A stretch of DNA of 64,000 bases from Valencia hispanica. Lineage: Eukaryota; Chordata; Actinopteri; Cyprinodontiformes; Valenciidae. Below, piece after piece: positions 56,801 to 64,000 of the stretch (positions are counted from its first letter, which is position 1; every line of letters begins with the position of its first letter). The notes below the pieces were generated by a model, which was not told where the DNA came from, did not search any database, and worked only from the letters and a program-made list of their open reading frames with translations. A program made the position numbers and the translations under genes. The DNA lies in the NCBI GenBank assembly GCA_963556495.2, contig OY747704.1, forward strand, positions 33,822,501 through 33,886,500, given 5' to 3'.

Positions 56801-56995
56801 TAATGTTAGCTTAAATGCTAGTGTTAGTATAATGGATAACAATAGCAAATTAGCTAACAATATCTTACTCCATTTATAATGCCTACAATCGCCTAAACAT
56901 ACAAGTCTGTGTAACAGCCCTTAAAAAGTAATCACTGTTTTCCAGGTGTTGGAAACGTAAAATGGCCACTGTTGCCTCCCTAGTACCTATGAGAC
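53885..56995. repeat. Tandem duplication of the satellite block
   Basis: GAAGTATTTGAAGTCAACTG with the following 90 bases occurs at 53893 and again at 55723. GTATAATGGATAACAATAG through AAAATGGCCACTGTTGCCT occurs at 55561-55715 and 56826-56975. So header, array and footer are present twice in tandem (header period about 1.83 kb), the second block shorter. Confidence 0.8.
54170..56880. repeat. TAGC-rich satellite array, about 17 monomers of ~145 bp
   Basis: Monomers share TAGCATGTTGGCAAACACTA, a TCAATCCATTCAGTATGTTA segment and runs of TTAGCTAAAATGCTAATG. Landmark positions of the first motif run 54174, 54299, 54428, 54569, 54723, 54870, 55018, 55165, 55308, 55445, then 55896, 56028, 56175, 56288, 56417, 56562, 56709. 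Monomer variants recur in an order (A, B, C, sometimes D), so there is higher-order structure. GCTAATGTTAGC is itself a palindrome. Confidence 0.9.
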
Positions 56996-56999
56996 TGTA

Positions 57000-58390
57000 T
57001 TGATCATCATATTTTACAGAGTAATCAAAAGTCCTGGTGAACTGATTTGTATTAAATCTACAAGTTGTTTGAGATGTCTTACAATAACCCTGAAACGTCA
57101 GTTTTACAGTGGAGGCCATAATGTATAGTAATTCGCTTTTCTACCACAAGAGGGAGCTCCACCTAACGCCATGAAAAGGCCTGCCATTTTTCGACCAATC
57201 ACACACAGGCTGTCTCCCCCACTCACAGCCTAAGTGCAGCACCTCACTTATGTCTCCTAATTTCTCAGCCGTTTTAACAGGTAACGCAGCGTCCGAACAA
57301 CTCTTAATAACTTAAGAACCGTAAGGCGTATCGACGTCACCAATGTACCGTTTTTATCGGAACAGATAGGGGAACGCTCTCAAATCACTCAATTTGTTGA
57401 AAATATAATATTACAACCGTAAAATGACGTCGAATATGTTGATATATTTGATGGAAACATTAATCTGTCCTTCATTGGTCCCGAACTACATCCTCTTACT
57501 CGGAAAATATAAGGCCTATCGAAATTATTCTTTCACTGTGAGTATCAGCAGGCTTTGATGAAGAATCATGGTTCGTTTCATGTGTGTACCTCAATCTGTC
57601 TAGGAGCAGTGATTTTGTAAAAATGAGCATGATTTTGGCATTTTTGAATCTGAGCCGTTTTAGCGAAAAGCAGATTTGTTACACTCGAACAACCAAAACT
57701 TATGGAGAAACAGTAACAGGTATCAAAAAAATTGTTGAATCATGAGCGCCAGGAAGGTCTGAAGTTATATTGGCACAAGGCTCATGTTTCTACGTCGCAA
57801 CGTTTATGAGATATTACTTTACTAAAATGAGTCAGAATCCAGCTGTCCTCTGAATTTTTGCTCAGTCCCAATGCATTCCAATGGCCCATCCTGGGTGCGG
57901 CCACTTTGCTTCGGGTCGATTTGCCAAAAGACTGAAACTGTCACATAAATTTTGGTGACATTTCCTGAAACAAAAATTGAAAACCTACGTTTTGATATAT
58001 AATATGTGCAGAAAGAGTGAAATATGAGCGAGTGAGCGGAAGTTGTTCGTGGAAAATCAGGAAAGTGGAAAAGTGTAATTCTGCCAGAGTGGCCTACTCT
58101 AGCTTAATTGCTTCGCTCCCATAGACATCCATGTATTTTCAGAAATCTGATCATTTCGGGACCAAAAACTTGAGGAAGGATTGTATGAAAACTGTACAAG
58201 TAAGGAAGAAGCCGAGACATACAGTAATAGGTTAAGAGTATGACTACATTTAAAGATTGAATGGTGTTTCTAAGTGGAAGTATGTGGAAGTAGTTAGTTT
58301 TGCAAAACAGGCAAATTTAGCGGAATTTTTGAAGTTTTCCATTCATTTCAATGGGAGAAAAAAAAGCATAAAAAGTTGATTATAAAAAGT
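57000..58390. other. Non-satellite interior of the 4.76 kb element
   Basis: Contains CTACCACAAGAGGGAGCTCC at 57142 and CAGAGTGGCCTACTCTAGC at 58085. No open frame over 80 codons and no recognised protein. Confidence 0.5.
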
Positions 58391-58578
58391 ATAAAGGTTA
58401 TGAATACCAAAAGATATAGCCGGAAAGAGCAGAATAAGCTGAATAATTGAAAAGTTGAATGGTTAAAATAGCACAAAGTATGCAGAAGTAGTTAAAGTTC
58501 AAAAAACGTACGGCCTACAGCATTCGCACTAATAAAGAGAAACAGGATCTCAAGAGTGTGAATGCCTACAGCATTCAC

Positions 58579-58953
58579 ACTAATTAGTTAAAAGATAAGC
58601 TAAAAAGGTGAGTCTTGAGCCTGCTCTTAAAATCATGAACATTCTGTGTGGCCCTGAGGTCCTACAGCAACCTACTCCATAGGTTAGGGCCATAGAACAG
58701 GAAAGACTCCTCCCCTTGAGTGTTTGTCCTGACTTTAGGGATGAAAAGGAGACGGCTGCCAGAGGAGCGCAGAGACTGTGAAGGTACACATGGTAAACGC
58801 ATTTCTAAAAGATAAGAAGGCCCAAGACCATTTAGACACTTAAAAACCATTCAAAGAACCTTATAATTGATCTTGAAACATACTGGGAGCCAATGCAAGA
58901 GATACTCTTTTTGGGAAGACTAGAAAGCAGGGTATTACAGTAATCTATTCTAC
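58579..58953 (-). pseudogene. LINE B reverse transcriptase C-terminus
   Basis: Sense reading from the right: RIDYCNTLLSSLPKKSI (58885-58940), a deletion of the LQLVQNAAARVL-type segment, then FKCLNGLGPSYLLEM (about 58805-58847), SQSLRSSGSRLLFIPKVRT (about 58730-58785) and FKSRLKTHLF-like GSRLTFLAYLLTN before the stop (58580-58625). This is the RT thumb and C-terminal region common to L2/CR1 LINEs. Confidence 0.8.
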
Positions 58954-58954
58954 T

Positions 58955-59212
58955 CCACTCCTCACAGAGAGCATTTGTGCCTCTCTTCATCTTCTTTCTT
59001 CTCTCTTGTTTTTTTCGTTTCCGTGGCCTTAACTTCAGGTAATTGAACCCACAGCAATCTCTAATAAATATTATTTTAAACATATATATCAAGTGGAGCA
59101 CTATAGCAAAAGCTGTAGTGCTCTGAAGAAAGTAAATCTGTTGGGGTTGTACTTGTTACTTAGACACCAATTCTGAGTGCCACACTACCAGACAGGACAT
59201 GTTAAAAAAACA
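58955..59212 (+). mobile_element. L1 3' end, second copy
   Basis: About 258 bp matching the reverse complement of 21211-21470: pyrimidine-rich CTTCATCTTCTTTCTTCTCT, CCCACAGCAAT, TATATCAAGTGGAGCACTAT, the 12-bp stem-loop at 59096-59123, CACCAATTCTGAG and an A-rich end. Very short 5'-truncated insertion in LINE B. Confidence 0.75.
59096..59123 (+). other. Stem-loop near the L1 3' end, copy 2
   Basis: GAGCACTATAGC, AAAA, GCTGTAGTGCTC: 12 pairs with one G-U. Counterpart of 21312-21339. Confidence 0.5.
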
Positions 59213-59770
59213 AGGTTAAAATTTTTTGTCAATAGTGGTTAAAAGAATTTTGGGATTATTTTTATGATCTGAGATTTGGAAAAATATGTATTTCTTGAAT
59301 TTCTTACTGCTTTATTGTATGCTTTGAGAAGTTCTGTGTATTTTTGATGGTTTTTCGTGATTTTTTTCCCCCCCTCCATTTTGTCTCTGCCAGAAAACCT
59401 GCAGCCACTTCAGGGGTTGAATGCGCTTCCTAAAAGTTCTCACAGAGGTTTCCTGCTGGATAAAATTGGTGGTGTTAAAAAACACACAGTGGACCCACTG
59501 GTATACAGGCCATACGTGATGACCAACCCCAGGGTGAGTCCTCGGTTGTGAGTCGGCTGCTTGATATGTTGACTAAAAGTCATGTAATTCAGGACATTTA
59601 AAAAATCTGTTAATAAATGATTTGATAGATTATTCCCATGTAGATTAAAATAACCAGCAAAAATAATTGTTTCAAAGAATTTGTGCAGAATTTATAAAAA
59701 CCTTTAAATTCTTGAATAAAATCTGAGGAGTGCTATAAACAGCTTTATTATATTCAAAAGTGCTATTTAT
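59213..59770 (-). pseudogene. LINE B APE endonuclease C-terminal part
   Basis: The minus strand corresponds to copy 1 from about 3490 to 4270. Near 59400-59550 it holds the equivalents of YGLYTSGSTVCFLTPPILSSR, HRQPTTEDSP-type sequence (VSSVVDL lost) and FLGSAFNP (RKRHLTPEVAAG region), with frameshifts and stops throughout. It ends where the Rex1 tail begins. Confidence 0.65.
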
Positions 59771-59771
59771 A

Positions 59772-61478
59772 ATTCAATTCAATTCAAAAATACTTTATTG
59801 ATCCCAGAGGGAAATTAAGTGTTGGTCTAGCTGATATAATTAATTATTTAAGGAGTTGTTTTAGATTATGATGGCTGTGGGCAGGAAGGATTTCCTGTAG
59901 CGGTCAGTATTGCAGCAAAACTGAAGAACAGCTTCACTGTTCAGTCTCCAGTCCAGTCTGTTGTCAAGGTGAACTCCGAGGTATTTATAATCCTCAACCA
60001 CCTCCACTACTTCTCCCATGATGGAAACAGTTTTTGACTTATCCCTGTTTCTTCTGAAATCTACAATAATCTCCTTTGTTTTGTTCAAATTCAAGTTGAG
60101 ATGATTGTTTCCACACCATGTCACAAAGCAGTCTACCAGCTCTCTGTATTCAGCTTCTTGTCCATCTCTGATACAGCCGGCAATTGCAGAGTCATCTGAG
60201 TATTTCTGCATATGACAGGTCTCGGATTTGTACTGGAAGTCTGAGGTGTACAGAGTGAAAAGGAATGGTGAGAGTACGGTCCCCTGTGGTGCTCCTGTGC
60301 TGCTGACCAACTGGTTTGACACACAATTCTCCAGTCTTACAAATTGTGGTCTGTTGGTCAGGTAGTCATTGATCCACGCGATTGTTGAGGGCTCCACATG
60401 TGTCTTCAGGAGTTTCTGACAAAGCAAATCAGGCTGAATTGTGTTAAATGCACTGGAGAAATCAAAGAACATGATCCTTACAGTGCTGGCAGCTTTTTCC
60501 AGATGACAGTGGGTTGGTTGAAGCAGGTGGATGATGGCATCTTCAACTCCAACTCCACAGCGATAAGCAAACTGCAGTGGGTCCTGATATGATGACTTAT
60601 GGGTGAGTTCTCTTTGGTACTGGAACAAGACATGATTTCTTCCACAACAGTGGATCCTTCTCCTGAGTTAGGCTAAGGTTGAAAAGGTACTGCAGAATCC
60701 CACAGAGCTGCTCTGCACAGGCCTTCAGGACTCTGGGGCTGACACCATCTGGACCTGCAGCTTTGTTCTGGTTCAGTTTCTCCAGCTTCCTCTTCACCTG
60801 ACTTTTGGAGACAGACAAGTGGGAAGGGGAGGAAAAGGAAGTAGCAGCATTTCCTGACTTGGTTGAAGTCAAACTTGTGGAATCAGAAAAGTCCATGGCT
60901 AAGGTGAAGAATAAAACATCCGAGAGTAACAGGAAGGCTGTTGATCAGAGGAGAGTGGGATCTCTGTTTGGCTGGGAACAGGAGAGGGGGATGCTGCTAG
61001 ATCCTGAACTGAACCTGTTGAAGAATGTGTTCAGTTCATTGGCTCCATCCAGACTTCCATCTATCCAATCCTTCCTGTGCTTAAAGCCTGTGATCTCATT
61101 CCTGACCAGACATCTCTGATATTGTTCCTCTTTAGTTTGTTCTCCAGCTTCTTCCTGTATGCCTCCTTGGTATCTCTGATCTTGACCTTAAGTTTCTTCT
61201 GTATTTTCCTCGGTAATTCCCTGTCTCTCTCCCTGAAGGCTCTTTTTTTCTTGTTTAGAAGTTCCTTCAGGTCACTGGTAATCCCGGGTTTGTTATTAGG
61301 GAAGCATCTCACTGTTCTGGTGGGAATTATGTTTTCCACACAGAAGTTTATATAGTCAGTCACACACTCAGTCATGGCATTGATGTCCTCTCCACGTGCT
61401 TGGCAAATAGTCATCCAGTCTGTGGTTGAAAACAACCCTGCAGGGCTTCTTCAGCTTCCTGTGACCATTTTCTTTGGT
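59772..61478 (-). mobile_element. Rex1-like LINE, copy 2, 5'-truncated
   Basis: The 3' end is on the left: AATTCAATTCAATTC repeats then CTTTATTGATCCCAGAGGGA. The 5' end lies in the linker upstream of RT (KWSQEAEEALQGCF). Compared with copy 1 at 15901 it keeps the complete RT but lacks the APE domain. Confidence 0.85.
59861..61435 (-). pseudogene. Rex1-like linker and reverse transcriptase
   Basis: 61435 to 61061: MTECVTDYINFCVENIIPTR linker and KKLENKLKRNNIRDVWSGM. 60896 to 60597: NKAAGPDGVSPRVLKACAEQ, RT finger motif. 60628 to 59861 is open for 255 codons: DPLQFAYRCGVGVEDAIIHL, RIMFFDFSSAFNTIQP (palm A), STGAPQGTVLSPFLFTLYTS (motif B), KYSDDSAIAG (catalytic box), EDYKYLGVHLDNRLDWRLN. Two frameshifts (near 60600 and 61000) separate the three pieces; after NSEAVLQFCC the C-terminus jumps to 3' sequence. 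Among the best preserved coding stretches in the window, yet inactive. Confidence 0.88.
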
Positions 61479-61960
61479 GGATAAAATAAAGCTTCAGGAG
61501 CTCAGACTGCTGCTGATGAATGTCATTGGTGCATGCATGAATTACAACTTTACTCACACATATGTGGAGTTGAATGACGTCCAGGATCTTTTCGGCGATG
61601 GCCATCATGGTGGCTCCAGGGAAACACAGAGTGAGAGCTCCTCTCATTCTTACAATGGAGTCCTTGATGATGAGCGTAGTGTGTGGGGGGTTGGTCTGCA
61701 CGCTGTTGACTCTGGCTAGAGTTTCGTTCACCATCTCGGACTTGCTGTATGTCAGGCGGAGAAGCATCCCCAGGACTGCAGTAGTGTATGTTCAGTGCCG
61801 TAGGCTCATTTGATGGGTTCGGGGTGAAGTGGAGCACTCCTCTGCGACTTTCAGCTGCAGGGTTTGGCGAGACGTGGAGGGCTGCGGGAGTCATCTGCTG
61901 GGAGGAGTGAGCGGTGAGCCATTTTTTTATTCCAAAAGGTCTGCCAGTAATCAAGCCTGT
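61479..61960 (-). pseudogene. LINE B ORF1 with SGNH esterase domain, copy 3
   Basis: Upstream part (61954 downwards) encodes a proline-rich leader with HYCSPGDASPPDIQQV, as in copy 1. After a frameshift, TLIIKDSIVRMRGALTLCFPG has KDS where block I should be GDS, and VSKVVIHACTNDIHQQQSEL has CTND in place of GTND. Both changes hit conserved SGNH positions, so the esterase is damaged as well as frameshifted. Sequence similarity to LINE B stops at TTTTATCCACC (61480-61490), where the Rex1 begins. Confidence 0.75.
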
Positions 61961-64000
61961 GTGACTAGTAAAACAGAACCAATAGAATTGAATAAATCAC
62001 GGTTAATTCATGACAAGAAGTGGGGAATTATATTTGGATACTCTAGTTCCTCTTTAAATTAAATAATTTGAAATCTGCTTTTCATATTTACTCAGGGGAT
62101 CGTTGTTTGATCATTTCCTGCCCTTTTTCCATTCCAAGTTGAATAAGTAAGTCAGCTAACTTTATAAACTTTATTCAAAGTCATAACAAAACCAAACTGA
62201 CTCCAGTGAGTCCAGTTGAAATTGTTCACTTTCTTGCCTTAAAAATGTCAGCCACATTTTAGCCAAACCAGCTAAATATTGTTTTTTTTAGTTGTTAACA
62301 AACAGGTGTTTCTGCAAGAGTTCCACAGCCTGAAGGTTCAGAGGCTGTGCCAGATTGATGATGTTCAAACAGCAGCTGAACGAGCTGTGAGGAATTTTAT
62401 AGAGAGCTCAAAGGGTGACAGCTGAGTTGGGCTGACATGAACCTTGACCTTACACCTCTTTAGAATGTCAGCACACATACACACGTTAAAACACACATCC
62501 ACGCAGATGCACTGGGCCCGGTAACATTTACACTGCATATGAACACATGCAGACTGAATACACAAACACAAGCTTTATTGCTACCTTTATCTCCTCCTCT
62601 CTCTTTGTCAGACAAATACATCCAAACACATGCACACACACAGAGTCTTTGAAGGTTATGGCAGTAGTTTTTAATGTGATGCAGGGTCCCAGTACATATC
62701 TGCAAACTGTTTTCTTTCATCTTCACTAGAGGAGATGAGGAGATAGGACAACATGGATTTAGAAAATCACCAGGCTGGCAGTCATACTGCCATTACGTGA
62801 GCAGATTTTATTTCCAAAATGCCAGTTTTTCTGGAAGTTCCCTGTTTTCCAATAAACAGCTGTAGGGTATGTTGGTGTTTGTTTTGGTCCCTCTTATTTG
62901 CCAATATTGCCAGGGGCTGGCATTAGATACAAAAATATCATGAACTACTGCATTTGGAATTACACGACTGATATGAGGTGCAATGAGTGAAAAATGAAGA
63001 AATGAGGCCTGAGGTCCTAATAAGCCTGATTGTACATATGTTTCTCTTTATAAAACTAATTTTCCAAAACACATTATAAAACTAGGTTATCTTCTGAACT
63101 GGCCAAATTGTCAGTATTCACTGCTAATCAAACAAATGTTTATCTTGTTGCGGAATTAGCTTCTCTTTCTAAAGCCAAACATCACATCAGTGTTGGGCAG
63201 CAAAGTACTTACAGTATTGATTAGTGTTTCAGGTCCAAGTGTGAGGGATTACAGTTTGAATTTCAGTAAATACGCCTCTAATCCAAGGAGCTCTATAATT
63301 CTGCAGCATAGTGAGGGTGACTTGTTGTGTTACAGAGCACTAAATGAAAAAAACACTCAAAAAAACAAAAGCTTTCTAATTGATTTTGCCGATTTGCTCA
63401 AAGCCCAGATCTCATCACGGTTTGTATTAGTACAATTAGTTTGTCATTTCTGCTAATAGAATATAAGTTAGTGCACAGGTGCTAATAAATAAATAAACTG
63501 ATACAGAAATAGCCAATTATGATCCGAACCTTGTTGAATGCTGATGATGTTGCAGGACGGCAGTTTTAAGACTTTCAGCTGTTCTTACTAGGGAAGAATA
63601 AGCAACCCTCGACTCAAAGAGTAGAAAATGGAACTGATGGGAACATCCAAAAGTATTTTTTTGTTGCTTCCTAAATCATGACTTTCCACCCAGACGTTTT
63701 CTTTACTACAATTAATTTCTTTTTGACTGTCATGTAATTTGAATAAGCAACAAAGATTACTTTAGATATACATTTTTCCTGACTACAGCTCAGTAATTTT
63801 ACTTTACCTCCTTCTGCTTCTCTTCTGTAATTTGATAATGAGACATTTAAGTGATTCAGGTAAGTTGGTAGAACGGATGCATCTAAAAGTTGCAGGATGG
63901 TGGCTCTCAAGGACTGGAATTGGGCACACCTGGTACAGACAGTTTGAGTTCAGTCGATTCATAGTTGAACATTCGCAAGCTCTGACTACTTATGTTAGTT
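61961..64000. other. Unassigned DNA to the window end
   Basis: 2 kb without a recognised transposon or gene. CA-rich stretches lie at 62470-62500 and 62625-62642. Open frames of 60-90 codons on both strands carry no known motif. Confidence 0.5.

Larger units (their letters stand above)
53819..58578. mobile_element. 4.76 kb non-autonomous element with internal satellite
   Basis: Inserted in the AT-rich segment of LINE B, which reads on at both sides. Left terminus CCTAGAAAAAGTTGCATTTC with a hairpin (TTGCATTT...AAATGCAA, 53828-53850); right terminus a 27-bp hairpin AGTGTGAATGC...GCATTCACACT (58554-58580), with GTGCGAATGCTGTAGGCC inverted just inside (58511-58530). A 135-bp block (TATGAATACCAAAAGATATA onward) is directly repeated near both ends (54035-54170 and 58390-58525). 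No transposase. Superfamily unclear; see findings. Confidence 0.6.
53307..61960 (-). mobile_element. LINE B copy 3, dispersed over 8.6 kb by three insertions
   Basis: Minus-strand pieces in consistent order: 3' tail and untranslated region (53307-53818), RT C-terminus (58579-58953), APE C-terminus (59213-59770) and ORF1 esterase (61479-61960). The gaps are filled by the satellite-bearing element (53819-58578), an L1 3' end (58955-59212) and a Rex1 LINE (59772-61478). The RT core, APE N-terminus and ORF1 C-terminus are absent, lost at the insertion junctions or before. Confidence 0.75.

Noticed and set aside
54170..56880. CRISPR-like regular repeats
   Set aside because: Units are about 145 bp, degenerate and without uniform spacers, and the context is a vertebrate genome; it is a satellite.
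62460..62726. 88-codon Cys/Val-rich open frame on the minus strand
   Set aside because: Composition follows from CA-rich sequence; no domain, start context or splice sites.

Overview
The window looks like intergenic or intronic DNA of a ray-finned (teleost) fish genome. It is AT-rich, full of microsatellites, and built almost entirely from teleost-type interspersed repeats: Tc1/mariner elements, L2/CR1-like and Rex1-like LINEs, L1/Tx1-type LINEs, tRNA-derived SINEs, hAT, TTAA-type and other MITEs, and solo LTRs. I see no complete host protein-coding gene, no rRNA or functional tRNA gene, no CRISPR array and no bacterial-style operon. All recognisable long protein homology is to transposon proteins, and all of it is broken by stops, frameshifts, truncation or nested insertion. 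A few short splice-flanked open segments (best: 12387-12439) could be host exons, but I cannot name a gene for them.

Layout. 1-7.1 kb: Tc1 remnant, a compound microsatellite, an L2-like LINE tail (here LINE A), then a second LINE family (LINE B: SGNH-esterase ORF1, APE endonuclease plus RT ORF2, tail of TTTGA repeats). LINE B is split by a solo LTR at 4792-6341, which itself holds another LINE B tail. 7-20 kb: mostly unassigned DNA with SINEs, a hAT MITE with perfect 8-bp target duplication, one fairly complete Tc1 (13741-15000) and a Rex1-like LINE on the minus strand (15901-18150). 20.2-26.3 kb: one Tc1 element split by a 4.6 kb 5'-truncated L1 whose 3' untranslated region is very long and G-rich. 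27-31.5 kb: a MITE with 46-bp inverted repeats, a second, inverted copy of the solo LTR (28890-30342), and a degraded Tc1. 34-40 kb: an SGNH-hydrolase pseudogene, an L1 fragment, and a LINE B copy on the minus strand interrupted by a Gypsy-like solo LTR with a 5-bp duplication. 41-50 kb: a TTAA-flanked element with a long hairpin, a pair of inverted ~0.6 kb arms 3.1 kb apart, a 981-bp hAT element, and a 58-bp minisatellite. 51-62 kb: LINE B tails, then one LINE B copy on the minus strand spread over 8.6 kb by three insertions: a 4.76 kb element carrying a TAGC-rich satellite array, an L1 3' end and a Rex1 LINE. 62-64 kb: nothing recognised.

How it fits together. The order of nesting gives a relative history: LINE B copies are old and act as landing sites; LTRs, L1, Rex1 and the satellite-bearing element came later; LINE B tails were still inserting after the LTR and the 13.7 kb Tc1 had landed. 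In several cases the target-site duplication can be read directly (ATGT, CATG, GCCGG, GTATGTAT, GCTACAGG, TTAACATGGG, TTAA, TA), which fixes element ends to the base. Family names are from recognition of conserved protein motifs and end sequences, not from a database search.
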